Shown here piece after piece: positions 24,946-34,000 of a stretch of 64,000 bases of DNA (position 1 is the stretch's first letter; every line of letters begins with the position of its first letter). Source of the DNA: a virus. Where the stretch lies: the IMG/VR virus record IMGVR_UViG_3300031963_008656, positions 150,936 to 214,935 of that record. One strand, 5' to 3'. Position numbers and translations under genes: made by a program. The notes under the pieces were generated by a model, which searched no databases, was not told where the DNA came from, and worked only from the letters and a program-made list of their open reading frames with translations.

Positions 24946-25875
24946 ATGACCAGTCAAATCAACCCTAACAACATCGACGGAAACTATCCAGTAGCCGGCG
25001 TTCCCAACAACACACAAGGGTTTCGGGACAATTTCACAAACACTAGCACTAATTTTCAATATGCAGCAGACGAAATAACTGCACTGCAAACCAACGCAGT
25101 TTTTAAATCTGCACTAACTGGTGCTACACTTGACAACAACATGAATGACAATCTCATTTATGCTGTAAAATTGCAAGATGTCAGCTATACCTATGTGCCA
25201 ATTACCACAACTTCTGGCTCAGTCAGCGTGGACTATTCTGCAGGACAATATCAATACGTCAGCACAACTGGCAGTATCAGTTTAAACTTTAGCAATTTTC
25301 CCACCAGCGGCAGTGCTGGTATAGTACAGCTGGCCATCAACATCACCAATACAGCTTACACTGTTACATTGCCGGCTGCTGTGACTTTGGGCATTGTAGG
25401 CATTCAAGGCATTAGTTCAAATGTGATCACATTTGCCGCCACAGGAACTTATCAGTTTCAATTTACCACTACAGACGGCGGCACCACCGTAACTGTTTAC
25501 GATCTAAATCGCCCATTGCTGGGCAGCGCAGAATCTGCTGTGGGATACAGCACCGGTACTGGCGGCACTGTCACACAGGCCACCAGTAAATCAACTGGTG
25601 TAACACTCAACAAACGCTGTGGACAAATCACCATGAACAATGCTGCGTTGTCGGCAGCGGCTGAAGTGAGTTTTACTTTTACCAACAGCACTATTGCAGC
25701 CACTGATGTGGTTGTTACTGCTATCAGTTCAGGTGCCACAGCTGGCGCCTACAACACTCACGTTGATGCAATTGCCGCAGGCAGTTGTAGAATTAGTATA
25801 ACCAATTTTTCAGCTGGTCCCCTGTCTGAAGCCATAGTACTAAACTTTGTTGTGATCAAAGCGGTAAACGCTTAA
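24946..25875 (+). CDS. Putative tail fibre/virion protein (309 aa)
   Basis: Plus-strand late gene. MTSQINPNNIDGNYPVAG at the start is typical of T4-like virion proteins; the body is Thr/Ser/Asn-rich beta structure. The C-terminal region from about residue 215 (STGVTLNKRCGQITMNN, then CRISITNFSAG) resembles end domains seen in several phage tail proteins. The start was chosen at 24946 because AAGGAT lies upstream and a late box precedes it; the frame extends 72 codons further without support. It ends 4 nt into the helicase gene. Confidence 0.72.
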   Translation: MTSQINPNNIDGNYPVAGVPNNTQGFRDNFTNTSTNFQYAADEITALQTNAVFKSALTGATLDNNMNDNLIYAVKLQDVSYTYVPITTTSGSVSVDYSAGQYQYVSTTGSISLNFSNFPTSGSAGIVQLAINITNTAYTVTLPAAVTLGIVGIQGISSNVITFAATGTYQFQFTTTDGGTTVTVYDLNRPLLGSAESAVGYSTGTGGTVTQATSKSTGVTLNKRCGQITMNNAALSAAAEVSFTFTNSTIAATDVVVTAISSGATAGAYNTHVDAIAAGSCRISITNFSAGPLSEAIVLNFVVIKAVNA

Positions 25876-27314
25876 TTACTTTTGATCTGTCCCAGCAGTT
25901 GTTTTAGTTTTGAACTTTGAACATCTGCTGTTACTTTAGGCCCCTGCTCCCATGCAGGGGTTCCTGTGGGTCGGTCCCATTTTGATGGCGAGCTTTCTTC
26001 TGGGGCGTCAGCAGCCTTGACCTGGCTGCGGGCCTTGATTGAATCCATAATGGAACTTTGTGGTTTGTTGTATCCTGTTCCCTCGTCTCCACCTTCATCA
26101 GTAATGCGCATGGTTTCAATGTTGTACTCCAAATCAATCTTTTGACCAACGCCGGTCGAGCTTCGAGACTTCATACACTGGATTTGATACTTGCCACGTT
26201 CTTTCATTGCACGACTTGTAAAGATACCAAACACATTATCTGCTGTGTTAATTTTAGAGATACCACCTGATATGTGTGAGTGATCAAATTCAATTTCTTC
26301 CACAGCTGATCTATTCAACTGCGACGCTGTGACCATCAAGATGCCTAGCTCTTTGGCCAAGTTGCGCAGTTCTTCTGAAACATACTTGTCTTTCACAAAC
26401 AAGTCATTGGGGCTGACCTTTGCACTCACAGGCATCAGCAAGTCTAAATAGTCAATCATCACAAAGTCTACCCGCTTGCCTGTTTGAATTTGATACTCTT
26501 TCAAATAAGCACGGATGTCGTTGATATTGCTTTGTGCTGGCAAGCCTTTCACTTGATAGTTGCCTGACTTCTTGGATACCAGCTTGACCTTAAGTTCAGT
26601 GGTGTCTATGTCCTTGCGGATATCTTTTGTTGACATATTGGTCAACATAGCATCAGTACGCAATGACGTAAGTTCTTCTGAAAGTTCTAGTGTAATATAC
26701 ACACCACTAAGTCCTTGCTGTAGCCAGTTTAGAGCAATGTTCATCATCACAAGTGATTTGCCTGATCCGGATCCACCTGCAAAGATGTTGAGTTCGCCTC
26801 TTGAGAATCCACCATACAACAATCTATCCAGTTGTGGCCAACCTGTGCTTACTTGTCCACCCGAGTTGAAGTACTTCTCAATACGACTCTTAGGATCAGC
26901 AAAGTAGTCTGTGCCCATGTCCTTGGTAAGTGATATCTGTACTGCATCTTTGATGAGTTTTTCAACTGGATCATACTCGCCTTTTTCCAGTAAGTCTGCG
27001 GCTTTTAAGATAGCACGTTCTAGTTCTTGACGTCGAGTAAATGCTTCAAACTCGCCCATGAACCAATCAAAGTGCCCTTCGTTTAAATCCGGCACGGCTG
27101 CTAATTTAACGCCAGTGGTTGCAGAAATCTGTGTACGTTCCGGCAGGGTCTTGTGTTTGTCTGAGTGTTCTTTAATAAACTCAGCCGCAGGTCTCAAACT
27201 CTTGTCAAAGTTCTGCGGGTTGTAGATGTTTTGAACACGCACATAACTCTGTGCGTCCTCCAACATCATTTCTAGAAATAGTCGTTGGACATCAAGTCCG
27301 TATTCTTTTAACAA
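25872..27314 (-). CDS. Replicative DNA helicase (T4 gp41/DnaB-like)
   Basis: Unwinds the fork ahead of the polymerase. 480 aa with N-terminal helical domain, Walker A GGSGSGKSL (about 186-194), Walker B area VDFVMIDYLDLL, and SQLNRSAV (motif H3-like). The C-terminus is a low-complexity Pro/Ser segment with QSSKLKQLL. It is transcribed with the SGNH-like and primase genes, so helicase and primase are expressed together as in T4. Confidence 0.93.
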   Translation of the reverse strand: MLKEYGLDVQRLFLEMMLEDAQSYVRVQNIYNPQNFDKSLRPAAEFIKEHSDKHKTLPERTQISATTGVKLAAVPDLNEGHFDWFMGEFEAFTRRQELERAILKAADLLEKGEYDPVEKLIKDAVQISLTKDMGTDYFADPKSRIEKYFNSGGQVSTGWPQLDRLLYGGFSRGELNIFAGGSGSGKSLVMMNIALNWLQQGLSGVYITLELSEELTSLRTDAMLTNMSTKDIRKDIDTTELKVKLVSKKSGNYQVKGLPAQSNINDIRAYLKEYQIQTGKRVDFVMIDYLDLLMPVSAKVSPNDLFVKDKYVSEELRNLAKELGILMVTASQLNRSAVEEIEFDHSHISGGISKINTADNVFGIFTSRAMKERGKYQIQCMKSRSSTGVGQKIDLEYNIETMRITDEGGDEGTGYNKPQSSIMDSIKARSQVKAADAPEESSPSKWDRPTGTPAWEQGPKVTADVQSSKLKQLLGQIKSN

Positions 27315-28021
27315 AGTTTGTCCTTTACGCTTGTTTCAAAAAAATGTCGGTTGCCAGCAGGTCCGTGGTGCCCGTGCCAACCAAAATTGTCATAGTCTGC
27401 CGGCCGATTGATATTTAAGTTGACATCATACATGGAGCCATCAAACAATTTACATCTGTTGTGATTTACACAATAATCTAGTATGTATTGGCTTGGTCCC
27501 CAGTGATTGTTTGGATCTAAATTTTTACTGAGATTTACAATAATGTAGTTAGCGTCGCAAGAATCCAACCACTGAGTTATTAAAAATATTTGTCGTAGCA
27601 CCTGAGTTTCAATCCAACTACGATCACTGATCAACACCGACAATCGATCAAGTTCCTTGTACTGCAAATTTACCAATCCATGATGACTTGCAACATTACT
27701 GGGTTGTGCCTGCCAGGTTTTTGTATCAAATACGGAACTTACCAACGCTGTGTCTTTGTAATCGTCAAATATAGTAATTCTTTCTAATGGTGGCAGACCA
27801 ATGACAAAAAAGTCTTGCTCAAAGTTGTATCTTTGCTGTTCACCTATTAGCATTTGACACACACTGTCAAAACTTATTTTAGATCTGCTACAGTTAATCA
27901 CAGTACCAACACCCAACTCAGAAGCAGTTAGCCCCCAAAAACTTTCTTGTGGGGAAACACAAACATCTGGTGTGCTATAACTGTCGCCAAACACCCAAAG
28001 CCTATTGTATTTTTTTAACAA
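27308..28021 (-). CDS. SGNH/GDSL-like protein (237 aa)
   Basis: Begins with WVFGDSYS (about 9-16) holding the block I Ser, Asn/Gly positions are weaker, and a C-terminal HGHHG (about 221-225) may hold the catalytic His. Start is TTG at 28021, supported by AAGGAA 9 nt before it. One of five such genes in the window. Hydrolase activity (esterase or acyl removal) is expected from the family, substrate unknown. It lies between primase and helicase. Confidence 0.65.
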   Translation of the reverse strand: MLKKYNRLWVFGDSYSTPDVCVSPQESFWGLTASELGVGTVINCSRSKISFDSVCQMLIGEQQRYNFEQDFFVIGLPPLERITIFDDYKDTALVSSVFDTKTWQAQPSNVASHHGLVNLQYKELDRLSVLISDRSWIETQVLRQIFLITQWLDSCDANYIIVNLSKNLDPNNHWGPSQYILDYCVNHNRCKLFDGSMYDVNLNINRPADYDNFGWHGHHGPAGNRHFFETSVKDKLC

Positions 28022-28985
28022 GTTGTCGTTTCCTTATCTCTATTTTGATTTTACTAGTTTCTCTGGCTGCCATTATAGTTAGCAAGGTGCCCACACGCCC
28101 CATGGCAATCACAGCATTATTGACATCTTTGCAGCCTTTGGGCCAGTCGGGTATACTTACCGCCCATCCCAGTTCCACAGCACGATCTACCAGTTCTACA
28201 CCTGCTAGGTCTTGATCAGGCACCACAGTTATGTCTCGACCCAGATTGCGTATCAGTCGGGCCTGTGCATCACTCACTGTGTTGTGCATCACAGCCACAC
28301 CACCAATACTCAATGCATCAAATATGCCTTCTGTCACTATCACATTGGTCCAGTCTTTGTGCTGTAAATCTGTGCCAAACACATAACCTGGTTGGCTGTC
28401 TGAAATAAACTTGGGTTGACGGTTGTCTAAAAATCTACAAGTGTATCCTACAATTTTATTTTCGTATGTAAACGGAATCACCACATGTGGGCGTGTCCAA
28501 TGAATACCATCATTCTCTATCTGTACCATAGCAGGAAAATCTTCAGGCACATGTCTACCACGCACATAATCCCAATATGGCCCATGTTCGGGCATCAACA
28601 ACTCAGCATGTGGTGGCAGGTCTCGTTCTTCAAATGTGAAGCCAGCTAGTTGATTCCAGGCCTGTTGTCTATCTTCTAGTATGCCATGTATGCTACGATG
28701 CCGCAGACTTTCCAAATTGAGCATTTCAATTTCGTTGTCTGGCACACCCATCCATCCTAGTAGTCTGCGAGCTTTAACACTTAGGGTCCGACCCATAATA
28801 AAACTGGCTGTATAGGCGCAATTGAAACAGTGATAACTCCATCCTGCTTCAATAGCTTTGAGCCCAGCCCGACCTCTTGTGTCTCTGGTGCTGCCATTGT
28901 GCTGACAGCAAACCGCATTGAAACTCAACCAACCAGATGGTGTGGGTTTTCTTTTTGCAGGTAGATACGCAAGGATGTCAAGCAT
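28002..28985 (-). CDS. DNA primase (T4 gp61-like)
   Basis: Makes RNA primers for lagging-strand synthesis. The zinc finger includes CCQHNGSTRDTRG and WSYHCFNCAY; the TOPRIM glutamate motif is VIVTEGIFDALSIGG, then DQDLAGVELVD. 327 aa. The ATG at 28985 sits 6 nt after the -10 box with no ribosome-binding site, so its mRNA is probably leaderless. It pairs with the gp41-like helicase two genes downstream. Confidence 0.9.
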   Translation of the reverse strand: MLDILAYLPAKRKPTPSGWLSFNAVCCQHNGSTRDTRGRAGLKAIEAGWSYHCFNCAYTASFIMGRTLSVKARRLLGWMGVPDNEIEMLNLESLRHRSIHGILEDRQQAWNQLAGFTFEERDLPPHAELLMPEHGPYWDYVRGRHVPEDFPAMVQIENDGIHWTRPHVVIPFTYENKIVGYTCRFLDNRQPKFISDSQPGYVFGTDLQHKDWTNVIVTEGIFDALSIGGVAVMHNTVSDAQARLIRNLGRDITVVPDQDLAGVELVDRAVELGWAVSIPDWPKGCKDVNNAVIAMGRVGTLLTIMAARETSKIKIEIRKRQLVKKIQ

Positions 28986-28991
28986 CTATAC

Positions 28992-29020
28992 AGTATAGCA
29001 GATCAGCCGGGCTAAATCAA
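28992..29020 (-). promoter_or_regulatory. Sigma70-type promoter for primase-helicase operon
   Basis: -35 TTGATT (29015-29020), 17-nt spacer, -10 TATACT (28992-28997). Predicted start coincides with the primase ATG. Confidence 0.75.
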
Positions 29021-30090
29021 CGATATTGGAGATTGTCAATATATCCAGTGGTAATCATTACCGTGGCCTGTTGTGTGCCTTGGTATTGAATTGGCAAGTA
29101 ACCTGAACCGCCATTGGTCACTACAATGGTTGCAATTTGGCCGTCGGCCCCAATGGTGGCTATAGCTTCTGCGCCAGATCCATTTCCCAAGATTTGAACT
29201 TTGGGTGCAGCCACATAATTCTTGCCAGCATTGCTCAAGCTGATTCCTGTGACCACACCCTCAGGTGAAACCTGTGCTGTTGCTTGCCCGCCAAATCCTT
29301 GACTGTTGTTAAAAGCTGCTCGAATCAAGGGATAAAATCCTACCACGTTGAAATACTGTGTGGAAGTTTCATCAAAAAAGCTATAACTGTCAGTTACATT
29401 GTACCAGATAGATTCGTAATCTTGTGCGGCCTGAAATTTCACAGTGCCTGTAAAGTGATCCAGATCCATCTTGACTGTTGTCAAACTCTGATGAGATGTG
29501 TCAATAAAACTGCTGTAGAATTCAGTAAGTTGCGTGGTATTTACTGGAGGAGGTGTTAGCGCCCAGTCGGGATAGTTGGTCGGTCCGGGTGTTAGTTGTT
29601 GTGCTTTGCCATAAATTGTGGGAATAGTGAGTTCATGACTGGGCACAAACTGCGGTAGCACAGAATCCACAATGTTACAGTCACCACGTGCTTGGCTGTT
29701 GGCGTCCACATACACTGCTTGTATGTAATCACCAGAAGTGCGCTGTATTGAATAACTAGCTGGTTGTGCAACTAGATTAATGGTGTCTTCGATGTCCAGC
29801 ACCACTTTTACTCGTCCTAGTGAATTGCTAAGACTTGTCATGTCTTTTTCCACCAGTACTCTGTCTCCGTTTTGGCTCATCAAACGAAACACAAATGCAG
29901 AGCCAGTGATGTTTACCGGTTTCTGTTCTTGATTGATAAATTCAAAGAGTAGAACATTATCTACACCTTTGTTTACAGTTAATTGTTTTGCATACACTGG
30001 GTCGTACCTCGCTGTGAAATATCCACCACTGGTGTCAACTAACAAGACTTTGGTAATTTGCTGGTATAAGTAAACGGTGGTTGAATACAT
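29017..30090 (-). CDS. Putative baseplate/tail structural protein (357 aa)
   Basis: Beta-rich virion-type protein. The N-terminal part (GVDNVLLFEFINQEQKPVNI, FVFRLMSQNG) resembles BppU-type phage baseplate domains, and the C-terminus has a Gly-rich repeat-like module (GISLSNAGKNYVAAP and IVVTNGGSGYLPIQ). Start at 30090 was chosen over the ATG 15 nt upstream because GAGGATCCT precedes it. Late box at 30106-30113. Confidence 0.7.
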   Translation of the reverse strand: MYSTTVYLYQQITKVLLVDTSGGYFTARYDPVYAKQLTVNKGVDNVLLFEFINQEQKPVNITGSAFVFRLMSQNGDRVLVEKDMTSLSNSLGRVKVVLDIEDTINLVAQPASYSIQRTSGDYIQAVYVDANSQARGDCNIVDSVLPQFVPSHELTIPTIYGKAQQLTPGPTNYPDWALTPPPVNTTQLTEFYSSFIDTSHQSLTTVKMDLDHFTGTVKFQAAQDYESIWYNVTDSYSFFDETSTQYFNVVGFYPLIRAAFNNSQGFGGQATAQVSPEGVVTGISLSNAGKNYVAAPKVQILGNGSGAEAIATIGADGQIATIVVTNGGSGYLPIQYQGTQQATVMITTGYIDNLQYR

Positions 30091-30105
30091 AGGATCCTCG
30101 AACAA

Positions 30106-30113
30106 TATTTATG
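30106..30113 (-). promoter_or_regulatory. Late promoter box for 29017-30090
   Basis: CATAAATA, 15 nt before the start at 30090. It overlaps the start codon of the plus-strand gene at 30111. Confidence 0.65.
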
Positions 30114-30488
30114 GGCAATACAATCTTCGATAAGCTGGCAGAAAAATACCCGTTTATTACTCTTTGCAGTTATGCAAACGCAGAATACGTGGGCATTATA
30201 CAAAACAGAGATGACAGCGTGACTACCATCTACGACTTTGGATCTGTAGTTGACCAACAAGACAAAATGTTGTTTTTAGAACTGGCCAATCAGTGGTGGT
30301 GGGAAAGCAATAGATCCATCCCCATCAACATATTCCTTCGCCAAGATTGGGACAAATTTAGATTTACGTTGCGCACATTTTCCAACAAAGATCTTGAAGT
30401 TTTACACGGTCCAGTGTGCAGTTTGATGGACATTGCTCGCAAGAAAAGCAAGCGAAAATCAATCACACTTGTGCGGCGTCTTGATTGA
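30111..30488 (+). CDS. Hypothetical protein (125 aa)
   Basis: Plus-strand single gene beginning MGNTIFDKLAEKYPFI. Trp-rich middle (ANQWWWESNRSIP) and a basic Lys-rich end. A weak AGGAT lies 15 nt upstream. It ends 26 nt inside the convergent DnaE-like gene. Function unknown. Confidence 0.55.
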   Translation: MGNTIFDKLAEKYPFITLCSYANAEYVGIIQNRDDSVTTIYDFGSVVDQQDKMLFLELANQWWWESNRSIPINIFLRQDWDKFRFTLRTFSNKDLEVLHGPVCSLMDIARKKSKRKSITLVRRLD

Positions 30489-31041
30489 GTAGATTCATGT
30501 GTAGTGCGACCAAAGCCGCGTAACTTATACTGTGCGACTTTTTGAATGTGTAACCTTTAGAATCATCTCCGTTCCACACTTCGGCAAACACTTCTGTCCA
30601 CGGGCGATTTTGTAAGTGTGCTTTGCCCGGGCGAATAACTGAGATAAACGCTGCCATTCTGGGTATTGAATCTGGCCGCATTGACAGCATCAAGTCTGTG
30701 TAATTGCCCACATGAACCAACTGACTAGCCCAAGCAGTATCAGTCCACAGTCTCTGCCATGGTGGCACGGCTGCCAACATTTCAGCATAGTGTGCAGGGT
30801 CACGAATCAACTGATACACACTCATGTTCAACAGATCTATCTTGAAGTATCCACGCTGTTCTGCTGACTCATAGTCTATGGCTGCACAGCCATTGGGTAT
30901 GTCTCTAGGAATGTCTGTGACATAGATGCCTGAATTGTGTTTACGCACTTGACCTTGATGCAGTTGCCGTGCGGCAGTGTGCTGGATTAATTTCAGCACA
31001 GCCGTTCTATCCGGCACATCAATGTCAATGTCTGCGCTCAT
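30463..31041 (-). CDS. Miniature DnaE-like protein (192 aa)
   Basis: Compact protein carrying, in family order, motifs of bacterial Pol III alpha: DIDIDVPDR (4-11, matching PDFDVDF with the two catalytic Asps), KHNSGIYVTD (34-43), GYFKIDLLNM (64-73, third Asp at 69), DLMLSMRPDS and ISVIRPGK (116-140), and FKKSHSISYAAL (166-177, matching FNKSHSAAYAL). PHP, fingers bulk, HhH, beta- and tau-binding parts are absent. It might be a minimal polymerase, a primase-like factor or a binding relic. It follows the endonuclease VII gene, overlapping by 17 nt. No such protein is known to me. Confidence 0.7.
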   Translation of the reverse strand: MSADIDIDVPDRTAVLKLIQHTAARQLHQGQVRKHNSGIYVTDIPRDIPNGCAAIDYESAEQRGYFKIDLLNMSVYQLIRDPAHYAEMLAAVPPWQRLWTDTAWASQLVHVGNYTDLMLSMRPDSIPRMAAFISVIRPGKAHLQNRPWTEVFAEVWNGDDSKGYTFKKSHSISYAALVALHMNLLNQDAAQV

Positions 31042-31441
31042 AAGTTTCCAAGTATTGTACAGCAGATTGCAGTCTTTGTAAATTGTCAGCGAAGTTTCCT
31101 AGCCCTAAATTGCATTTATGACACAACCAATTTCTAAATTCGCCAGTAATATGATCATGGTCTGCACACCATACTGTTTTCTTTTTTACACTGTATCCGT
31201 GTGCTTCTTCTTCATTGCGATTGCATATAGGACATCGATAATTTAATGGCACTGCCGGAGCTGTTTTTTTTAATTTTGCAACCAATTTACTTTGAGCTCT
31301 TGCGCATTCTTTGCATTCATATCTTCTATATTTGGCACCGCCATCAAATCCAAAACATCCAATAGGTTTTTCGTTACGGCACATCCCACAAATTTTTGTT
31401 TGTGTGTTAGCACCTTCAAATAACTTTTGAAAATTATTCAC
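31025..31441 (-). CDS. Recombination endonuclease VII (T4 gp49-like)
   Basis: Resolves Holliday junctions and branches before packaging. It has an N-terminal zinc-type pair (CGMCRN ... CKECAR), then the HNH core: CPICNR, WCADHDHITGEFRNWLCHKC, with NLGLGNFADN after it. 138 aa. Overlaps the DnaE-like gene by 17 nt and the next upstream gene by 4. The fold is confident, the enzyme assignment slightly less so because HNH homing enzymes look alike. Confidence 0.9.
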   Translation of the reverse strand: MNNFQKLFEGANTQTKICGMCRNEKPIGCFGFDGGAKYRRYECKECARAQSKLVAKLKKTAPAVPLNYRCPICNRNEEEAHGYSVKKKTVWCADHDHITGEFRNWLCHKCNLGLGNFADNLQRLQSAVQYLETYERRH

Positions 31442-31797
31442 TTGCTGTCAGTATCGCAAAGTGCAGTCACCACCTGCAGTTTTTCTTTGGCCAGTTGCAC
31501 TGCTGCCAATGCATCTGCCACTGTGGGATGTTGTGCTGCCAGGTGCGCAATGCGCCATTCTTCATCACGCTTGGCTCGTGCCCAATCTAACAGGGTTTCA
31601 GCGTCTGTTGTGAGAGTGATCATAGGATGTGCCGAGTGAATCTGCTGCCACGAATTGCCATCGTTTACCTCCATACAGTTCATGCCGGAGTTCCATCTCA
31701 ACATGCCTGCGCCGCTTGCACCTGGACTGATGTATGGATTGGTGAACGTGCCGCCCGACACTTGAATGTATTTGCTGCCGCTAATAGATCTAATCAT
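31438..31797 (-). CDS. Phage protein, tail-fibre-like N-terminus (119 aa)
   Basis: N-terminus has YISPGASGAGMLRWNSGMN followed by EVNDGNSWQQI, a small beta module typical of fibre or whisker proteins, then a C-terminal helical half. 4-nt overlaps on both sides. It lies in the replication-recombination operon rather than under a late box, so its role is uncertain. Confidence 0.5.
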   Translation of the reverse strand: MIRSISGSKYIQVSGGTFTNPYISPGASGAGMLRWNSGMNCMEVNDGNSWQQIHSAHPMITLTTDAETLLDWARAKRDEEWRIAHLAAQHPTVADALAAVQLAKEKLQVVTALCDTDSK

Positions 31798-32162
31798 AAT
31801 GCAATTATAGCCACAAGGCCAATGTAAGTCAACTGATGTGCCATCTGATCCAGGCCCAAGTGTGCCCAGAAGCTGGGATTTTGAAGGTCTCTATTGCCCC
31901 AGTTCATTTTGGCCCAGTCAATGTGATAGTGAACCACAGCATCTATCACGCCCATCATGATGCTGGCGGCCCAGTACACAGGACCTAGCACACATCCAAC
32001 ACACAAGGCTGTGCCAATGCCGTGTTTGAGACTGTGCCGCATGCCCAACCAATGTCCGTATTGGCCTTTGTGGTTGACTTCCGCCATGCTTTGATCCACA
32101 AAGTCAATGTACCAGTGTTTGATCTGTAAAAGTATTAGGGTTAAAAATATCACCGTTTCCAT
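31794..32162 (-). CDS. DUF3307-like membrane protein (122 aa)
   Basis: Membrane protein with four predicted helices and conserved His residues (LLQIKHWYIDF, MRHSLKHGIGT, VVHYHIDWAK, LDQMAHQLTY), the pattern of DUF3307 proteins found in many phages and bacteria. Function not established. Overlaps the next gene by 4 nt and its end faces the 32164 gene across 1 nt. Confidence 0.65.
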   Translation of the reverse strand: METVIFLTLILLQIKHWYIDFVDQSMAEVNHKGQYGHWLGMRHSLKHGIGTALCVGCVLGPVYWAASIMMGVIDAVVHYHIDWAKMNWGNRDLQNPSFWAHLGLDQMAHQLTYIGLVAIIAL

Positions 32163-32163
32163 G

Positions 32164-32835
32164 TCACCAACCTGCCTTGCTTAATATATCTTTTGCGTAT
32201 TCTTGATCAGCTGGATAGTTGTGAAACTTTTTTTGCCACACATCTGAGTCAATGTAGGGCCATACCATGCTGATTTGATCAGGAGAGAGTTCACCCAAGA
32301 ACTGTTGTCCTGACTCTGAATTGTAAATTACCCAAGGTGATATCCTACCTGTTGTGACTGCATAGCACATGGCCGGTGTGCTGCCATATCGCAAACAGTC
32401 CTGTGGCTGTGCTGAATTTTTCTCTGCCCAGTCCATGCCAAACTCTACAGCTCGTGCTAGAGCATCTGCCACATTCTCTAATGGCAAGTATTGTATGAGA
32501 TATTCTGTGTACAGTTGATCACTTGCCCAACGATCGATCTTTTTGTTGTTTTTCAACAGCCACTCAAGAAACTGTTTGGGATTGATAGTTCTTGTGCTCA
32601 CACAATAGCGTCCAAACTTCACAAACGCACGATAGTAAGGCGAGTCAGCAAAGTCGTCAAATGTCTTGAGCCGAGCCGAACCTTGGCTCATTTCATAAAA
32701 GCGTATGTAGGCTTGAAAACCCAGTTCCACACCACGCTCCGCTCGTTCCTGTCTGCGCCGTTTGGGTTCACACACATGCACTGCCAAAGAAGTTTCTTTG
32801 ATAAAATCTTTCTTGCAGTACTGACACTGGGTCAT
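32164..32835 (-). CDS. Conserved phage protein with zinc-finger N-terminus (223 aa)
   Basis: N-terminus holds CQYCKKDFIKETSLAVHVC (C2HC-type metal site), then a charged region and a helical body. The ATG at 32835 makes an ATGA overlap with the SGNH gene stop, favouring it over the 9-codon longer start. Possible nucleic-acid or protein-binding early factor; no family function known to me. Confidence 0.6.
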   Translation of the reverse strand: MTQCQYCKKDFIKETSLAVHVCEPKRRRQERAERGVELGFQAYIRFYEMSQGSARLKTFDDFADSPYYRAFVKFGRYCVSTRTINPKQFLEWLLKNNKKIDRWASDQLYTEYLIQYLPLENVADALARAVEFGMDWAEKNSAQPQDCLRYGSTPAMCYAVTTGRISPWVIYNSESGQQFLGELSPDQISMVWPYIDSDVWQKKFHNYPADQEYAKDILSKAGW

Positions 32836-33554
32836 TTTAGTAGATTGTTGTTGTTGATCCATGCAGTCAAAAACATGTTTAGTTCTTGATGAAATCCTGG
32901 TTGCCGATGTGCTATTTCTGGAGGCACATACTGAAGAGCTCCTGGACCATAATCTGTTGCTGGAACTCCTCGTTCATGTTGCCATGGTATGGCACGCCAC
33001 TTGTATCCTTCAACTATTTCAGGTTCACTGTGAAACAATTTTAGTCTTGGTGAATCTAAATAAGATTCATATAAATTATCAGCCTGCTGGAAAACTATCA
33101 CAGCATGGCCTCTAGATTTTAAACTGTGTATCATAGCAAGTATACGATACATGAGATCTTCTGCACGATCCAGTATGCTATTCAATTCCCATTTGAGTTT
33201 GAGTTCAATCATTGCATCAGTATCTGCTTGTGTCCAGGGAGCATCCCATCGCGAACTCCAGCTTTGATTTTGAAAATTAGTCCATCGACCTTCAAAATCA
33301 CTGCTGGCTTGCAAAATTGGCAATTCTTCTCTGCTGACAAATGTCATTCCCAACACATACAACGTGGGCTGTAGCGTGATGTAACTGTGCTTGAGCGTGG
33401 TTCGAATAATACGCGAATTGGCGCTGCCCCCAATGGCCAAACTTATGGCCTGGGGAATTGACAATCGTTCTGCTAATTCTTGATGGCCAAATCCGCTGGC
33501 ATAGCTCTCCATGTAACTACACCCATTAACCACCAGCTGTTGATATTTCATCAT
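32832..33554 (-). CDS. SGNH-like protein (240 aa)
   Basis: Starts with VVNGCSYMESYASG, the likely nucleophile block. The C-terminal HRQPGFHQELNMF may provide His. It shares the size and overall layout of the other SGNH-like genes here. Hydrolase activity on an acyl or sugar ester is a family-level expectation only. It is part of the replication operon. Confidence 0.5.
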   Translation of the reverse strand: MMKYQQLVVNGCSYMESYASGFGHQELAERLSIPQAISLAIGGSANSRIIRTTLKHSYITLQPTLYVLGMTFVSREELPILQASSDFEGRWTNFQNQSWSSRWDAPWTQADTDAMIELKLKWELNSILDRAEDLMYRILAMIHSLKSRGHAVIVFQQADNLYESYLDSPRLKLFHSEPEIVEGYKWRAIPWQHERGVPATDYGPGALQYVPPEIAHRQPGFHQELNMFLTAWINNNNLLK

Positions 33555-34000
33555 GATCCTTCACCAAATTTTTTGAGATACTCGTTTATTTCTTTTTGTG
33601 ATGTGATTCCGGCCAGCACACTAATTTCATCATCTTTGAGATGTGGGTAAATTTCTGCCAGTTGTTTTCGCTTGCCGGTAAGTGTGGCATCTTTTTTCTT
33701 GGGAGCAATCCAGTTGTGTCGTTGAGCACCCAGGCCAGGACTCACAGTAGTGGCCAGTAACCATTGAAGTTTTTTGTGTTTGGTCGTGCTGATGTTAAAA
33801 AAATGTTTGTTCAATCGTTCGTTGGTGGCAATCACATAAAACTCTTGAAGCTCTCGAGATCCTTCCACCGCAGAACCCCAACGTATCATCAAAAAAGGGC
33901 TAAACTTTTTGCGTTCTTCATCAGACAATTGATCATAGAACGCTCTGTTCTTGCGATCAAATTGTTGCATCTCGTTGCCGATGGACAGGTTATCATTCAT
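33551..34000 (-). CDS. Conserved T4-like phage protein (149 aa)
   Basis: Basic and hydrophilic, with DRKNRAFYDQLSDEERKKFS at about residues 15-34 and a RWGSAVEGSRELQEFYVIAT stretch that recurs in T4-like phages. I considered clamp-loader gp62 and do not support it, as the sequence shares no recognisable features with it. Overlaps neighbours by 4 nt. Confidence 0.6.
   Translation of the reverse strand: MNDNLSIGNEMQQFDRKNRAFYDQLSDEERKKFSPFLMIRWGSAVEGSRELQEFYVIATNERLNKHFFNISTTKHKKLQWLLATTVSPGLGAQRHNWIAPKKKDATLTGKRKQLAEIYPHLKDDEISVLAGITSQKEINEYLKKFGEGS

Noticed and set aside
33551-34000. Clamp loader small subunit gp62
   Set aside because: Size is close, but the sequence shares no visible pattern with known gp62 proteins and no gp44 or gp45 gene is next to it.
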